Of a stretch of DNA of 61,986 nucleotides, positions 33,892-42,413 are shown one piece after another; positions within the stretch are counted from its first letter, which is position 1; every line of letters begins with the position of its first letter. A model generated the notes under the pieces. The model was given only the letters and a program-made list of their open reading frames with translations. It was not told where the DNA came from and searched no databases. The position numbers and the translations under genes were made by a program. Source of the stretch: an uncultured Sphingomonas sp. (lineage in GTDB: Bacteria; Pseudomonadota; Alphaproteobacteria; Sphingomonadales; Sphingomonadaceae); assembly GCA_913774925.1 (NCBI GenBank), contig CAJYKB010000038.1, forward strand, positions 1-61,986, written 5' to 3'.

Positions 33892-35112
33892 CTACCCCCG
33901 CGGCAACGCCGCCAGGAACCGGTCGATATCGCCGTGCCCGTTCTGCACCGAAGGCGTCACGCGGAACCGGTTGGCCGACACCGTCAACCGGACCTTCGCC
34001 GCCGCCATCGGCGCCGCCAGCTTCTCGCGCGCGCCCTCCAGCACGCACGTGACGATCGGCGTGCGCGCCTCCGGCGGCGTCATCAGCGTATAGCCGCGCT
34101 TCGGCAATTCCTGCTTCAACCGGTCGGTCAGCTCCTGTGCGTGTCGCTGGATCGCGGGCACGCCCAGCGCCGCGATGTAGGGGAGCGTCGCCCCCAGCTG
34201 CGCGATCACCGCATGCGCATGCGTCCCCAGCGCGAACACGCCGCTCGCATCCTTCGAAAAGGCGAAATCCGCGATCGTCCTCCCCGGCGGATCGAGCGGA
34301 TAGACGTGCGTCGCGAAGTCGCTCACCCCGTAATAGCCGTAATTGGTCCGCTTCAGCCGCGGCAGCACGTCGCGCCGGACGTAGAGGAACCCCAGCCCGA
34401 AATCCCCCATCAGCCATTTGTACGTTGCGCACGCCGCGAAATCGACCCCGCTCGCCTTTACGTCAACCGGCACCGCGCCCGCGGCATGGATGATGTCGGC
34501 ATAGACCAGCGCTCCTGCGGCATGCGCGATGTCGCACACCGCCTTCAGGTCGTGCTCGAACCCGTTGATCGTCGACACCAGCGACAGCGCGACCAGCTTC
34601 GTCCCCTTCCGCACCGCACGACGCATGTCCCCGATGCGGATGCGGCCGTCGACCGGACGCAGCCACGTCACCTCGCAGCCCTGCCGCGCCATTTCCTCGT
34701 AGAGCGGGATCGAGCCGAAGAAGTGCAGCGTGTCGGTGACGATATGCCCCCCCGACGCGGGCAGACCCAGCGCGCGCAGCACCATCTGCTCGCCCGCAGT
34801 GGTGCTCTGAACCCAGGCGATCTCGTCCGCATCGGCGTTGATGAGCTTGGCGAAGGCAGCGCGCGGCCCCTCGTCGTCGAGCGAATAGCCCTGCGCCGCC
34901 GGGTCCAGCGTGCGCTTGGCAAGGTATCTGTCGACCGCAGCCTTGCCGACCAGCGGCATCGGGTGCTGCGATCCGTTGTCCAGATAGGCGATGTCGGTCG
35001 CGGCGAAGTCCGCTGGGCCTGCCAGCTTGCCCGGCGTGGCCGCCCGTGCGGCGGCGGGCAGCGCCGCGACAGCGGCGCTGGCGGCAAGATACTGACGTCG
35101 CGTGAGACGCAT
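33892..35112 (-). CDS. Tat-exported class V aminotransferase family protein
   Basis: 406 residues. The N-terminus MRLTRRQYLAASAAVAALPA is a twin-arginine signal, with cleavage after ARA near residue 24. The rest is PLP fold-type I of class V (isopenicillin-N epimerase, cysteine desulfurase or kynureninase-like): WVQSTTAGEQMVLRALGLPA, HFFGSIPLYEEMARQGCEV, YADIIHAAGAVPVDVKASGV, and the PLP lysine in ATYKWLMGDFGLGFLYV near residue 227. The Tat signal implies folding with cofactor before export, which is unusual for a PLP enzyme. The substrate may be an amino acid derivative. It is divergent from the aromatic aminotransferase. Confidence 0.83.
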   Translation of the reverse strand: MRLTRRQYLAASAAVAALPAAARAATPGKLAGPADFAATDIAYLDNGSQHPMPLVGKAAVDRYLAKRTLDPAAQGYSLDDEGPRAAFAKLINADADEIAWVQSTTAGEQMVLRALGLPASGGHIVTDTLHFFGSIPLYEEMARQGCEVTWLRPVDGRIRIGDMRRAVRKGTKLVALSLVSTINGFEHDLKAVCDIAHAAGALVYADIIHAAGAVPVDVKASGVDFAACATYKWLMGDFGLGFLYVRRDVLPRLKRTNYGYYGVSDFATHVYPLDPPGRTIADFAFSKDASGVFALGTHAHAVIAQLGATLPYIAALGVPAIQRHAQELTDRLKQELPKRGYTLMTPPEARTPIVTCVLEGAREKLAAPMAAAKVRLTVSANRFRVTPSVQNGHGDIDRFLAALPRG

Positions 35113-35204
35113 AGCGCTGCTCCCTGGATTGTCGTCATGGGCTATGCGCTACGACGCGCCATTTCCATGCGATTGTCGGCGATTATTCGGCAAGTTTGTG
35201 CGCA

Positions 35205-35227
35205 GCACCTGCGATAGTTACAGGTGC
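35205..35227. promoter_or_regulatory. Operator candidate between the two aminotransferase genes
   Basis: GCACCTG-N9-CAGGTGC (7+9+7) is a perfect dyad in the divergent gap. It overlaps the in-frame GTG at 35224, which supports the later start at 35251 for the downstream gene. Confidence 0.4.
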
Positions 35228-35250
35228 AACGATCAAAGGGGGACGACGCC

Positions 35251-36426
35251 GTGACCGACAGTCTTTTCGCCAACCTGCGCGAGCAGGCGCCCGACGGCCT
35301 GATGGCGCTGATGATGGCCTTCCGCGCCGATCCGCGCGGCGAGAAGGTGGATCTGGGCGTCGGCGTCTACCGCGACGACCATGGCGCCACCCCGGTCATG
35401 GCCGCGGTGAAGGCGGCCGAGCGCATCCTGCTGGAGCAGCAGGAGACGAAGGTCTACCTGGGCGTCGACGGCGACCTCGCCTTCGTCGATCGCCTCGCCC
35501 CCATCGTCTTCGGCGAGGCCGCGCACCCGTTTCGCGTCGGCATGCAGACGCCCGGTGGCACCGGCGCGCTGCGGCTGTCGGCGGAGCTGGTCGCCGCCAT
35601 GTCCGACACCCCCGTCGTCTGGGTCGGGAAGCCGACCTGGGCCAACCATATCCCGCTCTTCCGCGCCGCAGGCGTGACGGTGCGCACCCACCGCTTCTAC
35701 GACGCGATGGCGGGCCGGTTCGATCTCGACGCGATGCTCGCCGATCTGGAGGACGCGCAGCCGGGTCAGGCGCTGCTGCTCCACGGCTGCTGCCACAACC
35801 CCGCGGGCGTCGACTTCACGCTGCCGCAGTGGGAACGGATCGCCGACGTGGTGGCGCGCCGCCGCCTGCTGCCGATCGTCGACCTCGCCTATCAGGGGCT
35901 GGGCCGCGGGCTGGAGGAGGATGCCGCCGGACTGCGCCTGCTCGCCGCGCGGGTCGAGGCGATCGTGGTCGCCTACAGCTGCGACAAGAATTTCGGCCTC
36001 TATCGCGAGCGTACCGGCGCACTGTGGGCACAGGTGAACGATGCCGAGTCGCTGGCGAAGGTGCGCAGCGGCATCCGCAACCCCGCGCGCACCTGCTGGT
36101 CGATGCCGCCCGATCATGGCGCGGCGGTGGTACGCGTCATCCTCGAGTCGCCCGAGCTGACCGCGCTCTGGCGCGAGGAGCTGGAGACGATGCGGCTGCG
36201 CGTGCTCGCCTTGCGCGAGCGGCTGGCGGCGGCGCACCCGGCGCTCGCCCCGCTGGCGGCGCAGACGGGCATGTTCGCGCTGCTCCCGATTACGCACGAG
36301 GCGGTGCTGGCGTTACGCCGCGACCATGCGATCTACGTCGCCGACGACGGCCGCGCGAACCTGGCCGGGCTCCACCCCGACATGATCGACCCGCTGGTGG
36401 CGGCGTTGCGGCCGTATCTCGGCTAA
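35251..36426 (+). CDS. tyrB: Aromatic amino acid aminotransferase
   Basis: 391 residues from the GTG at 35251, with AAAGGGGG about 8 bases upstream; another GTG at 35224 lacks a site. It is a class I aminotransferase of the aspartate/aromatic type: KVDLGVGVYRDDHGATPVM, TPGGTGALRLSAELVAA, GKPTWANHIPLFRAAGV, LLHGCCHNPAGVDFTLPQW, and the PLP lysine in AYSCDKNFGLYRERTG near residue 250. It should transfer amino groups between Tyr, Phe or Asp and 2-oxoglutarate in the cytoplasm. Choice of tyrB over aspC rests on the CDKNFGLY loop and is tentative. Confidence 0.88.
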   Translation: MTDSLFANLREQAPDGLMALMMAFRADPRGEKVDLGVGVYRDDHGATPVMAAVKAAERILLEQQETKVYLGVDGDLAFVDRLAPIVFGEAAHPFRVGMQTPGGTGALRLSAELVAAMSDTPVVWVGKPTWANHIPLFRAAGVTVRTHRFYDAMAGRFDLDAMLADLEDAQPGQALLLHGCCHNPAGVDFTLPQWERIADVVARRRLLPIVDLAYQGLGRGLEEDAAGLRLLAARVEAIVVAYSCDKNFGLYRERTGALWAQVNDAESLAKVRSGIRNPARTCWSMPPDHGAAVVRVILESPELTALWREELETMRLRVLALRERLAAAHPALAPLAAQTGMFALLPITHEAVLALRRDHAIYVADDGRANLAGLHPDMIDPLVAALRPYLG

Positions 36427-36431
36427 GCCCC

Positions 36432-36527
36432 CGTCATTCCCGCGAAGGCGGTAATCCGGACACGCAGGTGGGGCAGCTCGATCCGCTACGTCAGCGCATC
36501 TGGATCCCCGCCTGCGCGGGGATGACG
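36432..36527. repeat. Palindromic intergenic repeat, family D, copy 2
   Basis: CGTCATTCCCGCGAAGGCGG with ATCCGGA on the left, and TGGATCCCCGCC followed by GCGCGGGGATGACG on the right. It separates convergent tyrB and the ABC-2 permease gene. Confidence 0.85.
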
Positions 36528-36541
36528 AATAGGGGCGGCCG

Positions 36542-37393
36542 TCAGCTCTTCAGCTTCCACCCGCGCCGCAGCAGCACGTAGCATAGCACCCCCAGCACCA
36601 CGTCGACCCCCAGGATCACCACGCTCCCCAGCAGCACCGGCGAATCGGCGGTGCCCAGGAAGCCGTAACGGAAGCCCGAGATGACGTAGAAGAACGGGTT
36701 CACATGGCTGAACGCGCGGAACGCGGGTGCCAGATGGTCGACCGAATAGAAGGTACCCGACAGCAGCGTCATCGGCGCGATGACGAAATTCGTCACCGCC
36801 GCGGCATGGTCGAACTTCTCCGCCCAGATCGAGGTCAGCACGCCCGCCAGCGCCAGGAACAGCGCGCCGAGCAGGCCGAACCACAGCACCGCGCCGGGAT
36901 GCCGCGGCACCACGTTGACGCCGGGCCACAGCGACATCGCCAGGAACACCGCCAGCCCGACCAGGAACGCGCGCGTCACCGCCGCGCCGGTCAGCGCCGC
37001 CAGCACCTCCGCAGACGACAGCGGCGGCTGCAGGTAATCGACGATATTGCCCTGGATCTTGCCCACCAGCAGCGAGAAGCTGGCGTTGGCAAACGCGTTG
37101 TTCAGCATCCCCATCACGATCAGCCCGGGCGCGACGAAATCCGCGAACGGCACCGTCTCACCCCCCAGCATGACCGGGCGGCGCGCGCCGTTGGCGATCG
37201 TGAAGATAACCAGGAACAGCAGCGTCGTCACCGCGGGTGCCCAGATCGTCTGGAGCTGCACCTTGAAGAAACGGCGCACCTCCTTCACATAGAGGGTCTT
37301 CAGGCCACCCCAGTTGACGTTGCGGATCACCGGCTCGCCGGGGGCGCTTCGGATCGCCGAGGGGATCTGACCGAGGGGGGGCTGGCTGCTCAT
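36542..37393 (-). CDS. ABC-2 type transporter permease
   Basis: 283 residues. After a 25-residue cytoplasmic start (TLYVKEVRRFFKVQLQTIWA), about six membrane helices follow: VTTLLFLVIFTIANG, FVAPGLIVMGMLNNAFANAS, ALTGAAVTRAFLVGLAVFLA, AVLWFGLLGALFLALAGVLT, NFVIAPMTLLSGTFYSV, and GSVVILGVDVVLGVLCYVLL. The FYVISGFRYGFLG segment is typical of YadH/NodJ-like permeases, which export polysaccharides or drugs with a separate ATPase. No ATPase gene lies next to it. It is divergent from gcrA. Confidence 0.88.
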   Translation of the reverse strand: MSSQPPLGQIPSAIRSAPGEPVIRNVNWGGLKTLYVKEVRRFFKVQLQTIWAPAVTTLLFLVIFTIANGARRPVMLGGETVPFADFVAPGLIVMGMLNNAFANASFSLLVGKIQGNIVDYLQPPLSSAEVLAALTGAAVTRAFLVGLAVFLAMSLWPGVNVVPRHPGAVLWFGLLGALFLALAGVLTSIWAEKFDHAAAVTNFVIAPMTLLSGTFYSVDHLAPAFRAFSHVNPFFYVISGFRYGFLGTADSPVLLGSVVILGVDVVLGVLCYVLLRRGWKLKS

Positions 37394-37468
37394 CGCGTCT
37401 GCGGGTAGACGCTGCCGCCGCCGCCCGCAACCGGCTCTGGCCGGCGGATTGTTGTGAGGAAGTAGCGA

Positions 37469-38239
37469 ATGTCGTGGACGGAAGAGCGCATCGATACGCT
37501 CCGGACGATGTGGGAGGCGGGACAAACCGCCAGCCAGATTGCCGAGGCGCTGGGCGGGGTTAGCCGCAATGCCGTGATCGGCAAGGCGCATCGCCTGGGT
37601 CTCCAGTCGCGCCCGTCGCCCGTCGTCAGCAAGGACGAGGCCCGCGCCGCCAGGCCGGCGCCCGTCGCCGCCGCCGCCGCGGCACCGCCTCCACCGCCGA
37701 GCGCCCCGGAGCCGAAGCCGGCGCCCGCGGTCGAGGTCGCCTCGCCCGCTGCCGAACCGCAGGCGCCGCCGCCGTTCGTCACCGCCGCTGCACCCCGCCC
37801 CGCCCCCGCCCCCGCCGCGATCGAGGCGGAAGACGACGAGGATCAGGACGATTCGCTGGACGCAGCGCCCGAGGAAGAGATTGCCGCGCCGGCGCCCCCG
37901 CGTCAGCCGATACTGCGCTCCGTCGGGCCCGGCGGCTTCGTGCGTCAGTCTCCCGGCGAACAGCAGCCGCCGATCGCGCCCGCCCCGCCGCGCCGCCTGG
38001 TGCCCGCGAAGGTCGCGCCCGAGTTCGCCAACAAGACCTCGCTGCTCGATCTCAACGACAAGATCTGCAAGTGGCCGTTGGGCCACCCGGGCGAGCCGGA
38101 CTTCCACTTCTGCGGCGACAAGGTGAACCCGGGTTTCCCCTATTGCGTCGCGCATTGCGGCCATGCGTATCAGGCGCAGCTGCCGCGCCGCGACCGCCGC
38201 GCGCCGCCGTTGCCGTTCGGCGGGCCGCGAGCCCGCTAA
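37469..38239 (+). CDS. gcrA: GcrA-family cell cycle regulator
   Basis: 256 residues. The N-terminal GcrA domain is MSWTEERIDTLRTMWEAGQT, ASQIAEALGGVSRNAVIGKA, HRLGLQSRP. The C-terminus has the conserved Cys/His region KICKWPLGHPGEPDFHFCGD, then FPYCVAHCGHAYQ. Between them lies an Ala/Pro-rich acidic linker of about 140 residues, longer than in Caulobacter GcrA (173 residues in all). GcrA binds sigma-70 RNA polymerase and reads GANTC methylation to time S-phase genes. A GTGAGGAAG ribosome site precedes the ATG. I saw no GANTC in the short upstream gap. Confidence 0.93.
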   Translation: MSWTEERIDTLRTMWEAGQTASQIAEALGGVSRNAVIGKAHRLGLQSRPSPVVSKDEARAARPAPVAAAAAAPPPPPSAPEPKPAPAVEVASPAAEPQAPPPFVTAAAPRPAPAPAAIEAEDDEDQDDSLDAAPEEEIAAPAPPRQPILRSVGPGGFVRQSPGEQQPPIAPAPPRRLVPAKVAPEFANKTSLLDLNDKICKWPLGHPGEPDFHFCGDKVNPGFPYCVAHCGHAYQAQLPRRDRRAPPLPFGGPRAR

Positions 38240-38256
38240 GCCCGGCAAGGCCGGGC
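38240..38256 (+). terminator. Hairpin at the gcrA stop
   Basis: GCCCGGC-AAG-GCCGGGC, a perfect 7-bp stem starting directly at the end of gcrA. No T-tract follows. Probably a 3' end element. Confidence 0.45.
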
Positions 38257-38303
38257 ACGGGCACACGGCCCGCCCGGCCGGCGCGGCCAATGCCGCGTCC
38301 GAC

Positions 38304-38326
38304 GTCATGGGATTCACCCCCATGAC
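38304..38326. other. Isolated hairpin in the gcrA/outer-membrane protein gap
   Basis: GTCATGGG (38304-38311) pairs with CCCATGAC (38319-38326) over a 7-base loop. The 329-base gap 38240-38568 otherwise holds the gcrA hairpin, a family-A repeat and GC-rich sequence in which I see no gene. Confidence 0.45.
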
Positions 38327-38362
38327 GGGCCAAGAGGTAACGTCGCCACCACCCAGTACCTG

Positions 38363-38449
38363 TTCCCCGGCGAAGGCCGGGGCCCAGTCGGGTAACGGTT
38401 CGACATCTCACGAACCGATCGCCACTGGACCCCGGCCTTCGCCGGGGAA
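38363..38449. repeat. Palindromic intergenic repeat, family A, copy 4
   Basis: TTCCCCGGCGAAGGCCGGGG and its exact complement around a 47-base centre that contains a second dyad (GGTTCG...CGAACC). Confidence 0.9.
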
Positions 38450-38568
38450 CAGAATCGCGCAGGCCCGCCCGCCGCGGCAAAGCCGCGTCGTCGGTCGTCA
38501 CTGACGTCACGCCGGCCGGGCTTGGGCGGGTCCCGCACTAGCGTCGCTGGCGCGGGCCGCCCGGCGCC

Positions 38569-39456
38569 TCAGAACCGGAACGCCGCCGTCGCCCGCATGC
38601 TGTGCCACCGGAACTTGTCGTCGGACCGCCGGATGTCCGTTCCGCTCGCCGTCCCGCCGTTCGCTGCGTTGGTGAACGGCGTTCCCGCCTGTCCACCCAC
38701 GCGGACGCGGTAATCGTCGTCGCGGTACTGGTGGTACATATATTCCAGCCCGATCGAGAAGTTGTTCCCGATCCGCTGCTCGATGCCGCCACCGCCCTGG
38801 ATACCGAACTGGTTGCGCTTCCCGCGCCCGGTGAAGGTGTTGACGCTCTGGCTCGACGAGAAGCTGCGGTTGATCCGCGCATAGCCCGGCCCGAACGTGC
38901 CGTAGAACAACGTCGAATTGTTCGGCGTGAACCCGGCACGCGCGCGGATGCCGGCTTCCCACGAAATGTCCCGGTACATCACGTAATTGGCGGGCGTGCC
39001 GGAAAAGCCGGAGACGCTGTCGTTGATCTCGGTCTTGCCGAACTCGCCGACCACGCCGATCACGACCGCGCCCATCTGCTGGTCGAAGCCGATCCGCCCG
39101 TAATAGCCCCAGGAGTCGCGATCCGGGCGGCACGGCGTACCCGCCGCCAGCGTCGGCGCGTTCGCGCTGGTGCGATCCGGCGCATTGGCACTGGTCGCAC
39201 CCCCGCCGCAAAAGCCGGGCGTAAAGGCGTCGGCACCGCCCGTGGTCAGCACGGTATCGCCGAACCGCCCGTCCAGGTTGCGGTCGAACAGGATGCGCGA
39301 CCCGCCGTCGTTGGGCTGCACGTCATATCCGCCCGCAGCGCCGATATAGATGCCGCTGAACCCGGTGGTAACGTTGGGGTCGCCGCCGACCACCTCCTGC
39401 GCCAGCGCCGGACCGCTCGCGAGCAGCGCGCCCGCCGCCAAAAGATACGCCTTCAT
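38569..39456 (-). CDS. Outer-membrane beta-barrel protein
   Basis: 295 residues with a signal peptide (MKAYLLAAGALLASGPALAQ). The mature part starts like small eight-stranded barrels (TTGFSGIYIGAAGGYDVQPN), shows alternating hydrophobic strands (WGYYGRIGFDQQMGAVVIGV, FGIQGGGGIEQRIGNNFSIG, LEYMYHQYRDDDYRVRVGG), and ends in phenylalanine (MRATAAFRF), the usual Bam recognition signal. GGGAGCAAG is the ribosome site. Related proteins are OmpA- or Omp25-like surface barrels. Residues FCGGGATS and TPCRPDRD provide two cysteines in an extracellular loop. It is divergent from parE. Confidence 0.83.
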   Translation of the reverse strand: MKAYLLAAGALLASGPALAQEVVGGDPNVTTGFSGIYIGAAGGYDVQPNDGGSRILFDRNLDGRFGDTVLTTGGADAFTPGFCGGGATSANAPDRTSANAPTLAAGTPCRPDRDSWGYYGRIGFDQQMGAVVIGVVGEFGKTEINDSVSGFSGTPANYVMYRDISWEAGIRARAGFTPNNSTLFYGTFGPGYARINRSFSSSQSVNTFTGRGKRNQFGIQGGGGIEQRIGNNFSIGLEYMYHQYRDDDYRVRVGGQAGTPFTNAANGGTASGTDIRRSDDKFRWHSMRATAAFRF

Positions 39457-39572
39457 CGTCTTGCTCCCTGAAAGTCGTATCGCCAACGGAACCGATCGCG
39501 GTCGGGTTGCGTGACATTTGGTTGCCGGACGCGCCGTTTGGGTTTCCGTCACGTTCGCTATATGGTCGTGAC

Positions 39573-41555
39573 ATGGCCGACGATCTCTTCGCTTCCCCCT
39601 CCACCGCCGGCTCGCCCAGCTACGACGCCTCCTCGATCGAGGTGCTGGAGGGGCTGGAGCCGGTGCGGCGGCGTCCCGGCATGTATGTCGGCGGCACCGA
39701 CGAGCGCGCGCTGCACCACCTCGCCGCCGAGGTGCTCGACAATGCGATGGACGAGGCGGTCGCCGGCCACGCCACCCGGATCGAGGTCACGCTGGAGCCG
39801 GGCAACCGCCTGACGATCGTCGACAACGGCCGCGGCATCCCGGTCGACCCGCACCCCAAATTCCCCGATAAGTCGGCGCTGGAGGTCATCCTCTCCACGC
39901 TCCACTCCGGCGGCAAGTTCGCGGGGAAGGCCTATGCGACCTCGGGCGGTCTCCACGGCGTCGGCGTGTCGGTGGTCAACGCACTGTCGTCGGATACGGT
40001 CGTGGAAGTGGCGCGCGACCGCCAGCTGTACCGCCAGCGCTTCTCGCGCGGGGTGACGATGGGCGCGCTGGAGAATGTCGGCGCCGCCCCCAACCGCCGC
40101 GGCACCACCGTCAGCTTCGTGCCGGATACCGAAATCTTCGGCCCCGAGCTCCACTTCAAGCCGGCGCGCCTCTACAAGCTGGCGCGGTCCAAGGCGTATC
40201 TGTTCGCCGGGGTCGAGATCCGCTGGAAGTGCGCGCCAGAGCTGATTCAGGATCAGACGCCCGCCGAGGCCGTCTTCCAGTTCCCCGGCGGGCTGTCCGA
40301 CCACCTCAAGGAGCAGATCGCGGGCCGAGAATGCGCCACCGCCGATTTCTTCGCCGGGCAGCAGGACTTCGCCGATCATCAGGGCAAGGTGGAATGGGCG
40401 GTCGCCTGGCCGCTGTGGAGCGAGGGCAGCTACAGCTGGTATTGCAACACCATCCCCACCCCCGACGGCGGCACCCACGAACAGGGGCTGCGCCAGGCGC
40501 TGGTGCGCGGCCTGCGCCAGTTCGGCGAGCTGGTGAACAACAAGAAGGCCAAGGAGCTGACCGCCGACGACGTGATGGTCGGCAGCGAGCTGATGCTGTC
40601 GGTCTTCATCCGCGATCCGCAATTCCAGTCGCAGACCAAGGACCGCCTCACCTCGCCCGAGGCGGCGGGGCTGGTCGAAAAGGCGATGCGCGACCATTTC
40701 GACCATTGGCTGGGCCAGAACATGGAGCGCGGGCGCGCCCTGCTGGGCTATGTGCTGGAGCGGATGGACGAGCGCCTGCGCCGCAAGGCCGAGCGCGAGG
40801 TGAAGCGCAAGACCGCCACCTCGTCACGCAAGCTGCGCCTGCCCGGCAAGCTGACCGACTGCGCCGCCGACAGCCCTGAGGGGACCGAGCTGTTCATCGT
40901 CGAGGGCGATTCGGCCGGCGGCTCCGCGAAGCAGGCGCGCGACCGCAAGACGCAGGCGATCCTCCCGATCCGCGGCAAGATTCTGAACGTCGCCTCCGCG
41001 ACCAGTGCGAAGATCCTCGCCAATCAGGAGATCGCCGACCTGGTGCTGGCGCTCGGCTGCGGCACGCGCAAGGACTGCCGTCCGGACAATCTCCGCTACG
41101 AACGCATCGTCATCATGACCGACGCCGACGTCGACGGCGCGCATATCGCGACGCTGCTGATGACCTTCTTCTTCCAGGAGATGCCCGACCTCGTCCGCCG
41201 CGGACACCTCTATCTGGCGCAGCCGCCGCTCTACCGCCTGACCGCGGGGACGAAGAGCCTGTACGCGCGCGACGACGCGCACCGCGCCGAGCTGGAGCGC
41301 ACCGCCTTCCGCGGCAAGAAGGTGGAGGTCGCCCGCTTCAAGGGGCTGGGCGAGATGAACCCCGCCCAGCTGCGCGAGACGACGATGGACCCGGCGAAGC
41401 GCAGCATGATCCGCATCACCCTGCCGCAGGAATATGAAGAGCGTGCCGGCGTAAAGGATCTGGTCGACCGCCTGATGGGCACGAACCCCGCGCACCGCTT
41501 CGCCTTCATCCAGGAAAACGCCGCGCGGCTGGACGAGGAAGCGATCGACGCGTGA
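39573..41555 (+). CDS. parE: DNA topoisomerase IV subunit B
   Basis: 660 residues, the ParE length. The GHKL ATPase has EVLDNAMDEAVAGHATRIEV, IVDNGRGIPVDPHPK and [19 protein letters not shown]. The TOPRIM metal site has [20 protein letters not shown] and [16 protein letters not shown]. It differs from gyrB at 49988 in length and in the PGMYVGGTDERALHHLAAE start, which is the ParE form. With ParC it decatenates daughter chromosomes. The ATG at 39573 begins MADDLFASPS; the open frame extends upstream into the promoter region. parC is not in the window. Confidence 0.95.
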   Translation: MADDLFASPSTAGSPSYDASSIEVLEGLEPVRRRPGMYVGGTDERALHHLAAEVLDNAMDEAVAGHATRIEVTLEPGNRLTIVDNGRGIPVDPHPKFPDKSALEVILSTLHSGGKFAGKAYATSGGLHGVGVSVVNALSSDTVVEVARDRQLYRQRFSRGVTMGALENVGAAPNRRGTTVSFVPDTEIFGPELHFKPARLYKLARSKAYLFAGVEIRWKCAPELIQDQTPAEAVFQFPGGLSDHLKEQIAGRECATADFFAGQQDFADHQGKVEWAVAWPLWSEGSYSWYCNTIPTPDGGTHEQGLRQALVRGLRQFGELVNNKKAKELTADDVMVGSELMLSVFIRDPQFQSQTKDRLTSPEAAGLVEKAMRDHFDHWLGQNMERGRALLGYVLERMDERLRRKAEREVKRKTATSSRKLRLPGKLTDCAADSPEGTELFIVEGDSAGGSAKQARDRKTQAILPIRGKILNVASATSAKILANQEIADLVLALGCGTRKDCRPDNLRYERIVIMTDADVDGAHIATLLMTFFFQEMPDLVRRGHLYLAQPPLYRLTAGTKSLYARDDAHRAELERTAFRGKKVEVARFKGLGEMNPAQLRETTMDPAKRSMIRITLPQEYEERAGVKDLVDRLMGTNPAHRFAFIQENAARLDEEAIDA

Positions 41556-41568
41556 GGGCTTACTCCCG

Positions 41569-41718
41569 TCCGTTCGCCCTGAGGAGAGGCTGAGCCTGTC
41601 GAAGCCTCGTCTCGAAGGGCAAGCGCAACGCTTGTGCTTCGAGACGAGGCTTCGACTTCGCTCAATGCCTCCTCAGCACGAATGGGGGGTATGAATCAGC
41701 CTGAGCGTAGTCGAGGGC
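41569..41718. repeat. Long intergenic hairpin repeat, family F
   Basis: CGAAGCCTCGTCTCGAAG (41600-41617) pairs perfectly with CTTCGAGACGAGGCTTCG (41637-41654). An inner AAGCG/CGCTT stem and outer CTGAGGAG/CTCCTCAG arms extend it. It lies between convergent parE and the short dehydrogenase gene and could terminate both transcripts. A degenerate piece (CCTGTCCTGAGC, CAGTCGAAGGG) occurs near 58041. Confidence 0.85.
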
Positions 41719-41750
41719 CACGCGGGCCGGTGACACCAACGGACGTGGGC

Positions 41751-42413
41751 TTAGGCCGCCATCCGCTTCAACATCCCCCGCGCCGTCCCGTCGCCCTGCA
41801 TCAGCACCCGCAGCCGCCGGAAATAGCCCCCGACGCGCAGTTCCGCCGTCAGCCCCATCGCACCGTGCAGCTGCACCGCGCCTTCGCCGACGATGCGGCC
41901 CGCATCCTCCGCCAGCACCCGCGCCGCCGCGACCGCGCGCGCATCGTCGGGCGTGTCGATCGCCGCACCCACCGCCGCCTCCGCCAGCGCGAGCGCCATC
42001 GCCATGTCCGCCATGCGATGCCGCAGCACCTGGAACGAGGCGATCGGCACGCCGAACTGCCGCCGCTCCTTCAGGAACGCCGCGGTATCGGCGAGCAACG
42101 TCGTGCACAGCCCGACCATCTCCGCCGAATGCAGGATCGCCAGTGCGTCCCCGCCGTCCCGATGGCCCGTGCCGAAGCGGTTCCGCGCCCAATGCGTCGC
42201 CCATTCGAGCCCCGCATTGGCGCGCCCGAACGCCGCCGCCACCACCGCGGCATCGCGCAGATCGGTGCCCAGCCCCCCCGCGTCCTCCGCGATCCCCAGC
42301 GATCCGACGCCGCTTTCCTCCACCGCACGCGTCCAGTCCGCGTCGCCGCGCGCCAGATGCGCGTCCAGCATGTCCGCCAGCTGCCGCTGTTCGTCGCTCA
42401 CTGCGAAGGTCAT
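41751..42413 (-). CDS. Acyl-CoA dehydrogenase-like protein lacking the middle domain
   Basis: Only 220 residues, against about 370-400 for the family. Residues 1-85 match the N-terminal helical domain (MTFAVSDEQRQLADMLDAHL, GSLGIAEDAGGLGTDLRD). From about 95 the sequence is already C-terminal helical domain (FLKERRQFGVPIASFQVLRH, GAVQLHGAMGLTAELRVGGY). The beta-domain that holds the flavin and acyl-CoA signature is missing, so normal catalysis is doubtful. No frameshift or stop is visible at the junction. Its ATG overlaps the ligase stop (TGATG), so it is translationally coupled. It may be a decayed enzyme or a partner subunit. Confidence 0.72.
   Translation of the reverse strand: MTFAVSDEQRQLADMLDAHLARGDADWTRAVEESGVGSLGIAEDAGGLGTDLRDAAVVAAAFGRANAGLEWATHWARNRFGTGHRDGGDALAILHSAEMVGLCTTLLADTAAFLKERRQFGVPIASFQVLRHRMADMAMALALAEAAVGAAIDTPDDARAVAAARVLAEDAGRIVGEGAVQLHGAMGLTAELRVGGYFRRLRVLMQGDGTARGMLKRMAA

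Noticed and set aside
27747..35227. CACCTG...CAGGTG dyads at 27747 and 35205 as sites for one shared regulator
   Set aside because: The spacers differ (3 and 9 bases) and CACCTG is common in high-GC DNA, so I list them separately without linking them.
39489..39515. EcfG-like promoter upstream of parE (GGAAC followed by CGTG)
   Set aside because: The -10 does not end in GTT, and a housekeeping topoisomerase gene is an unlikely target.
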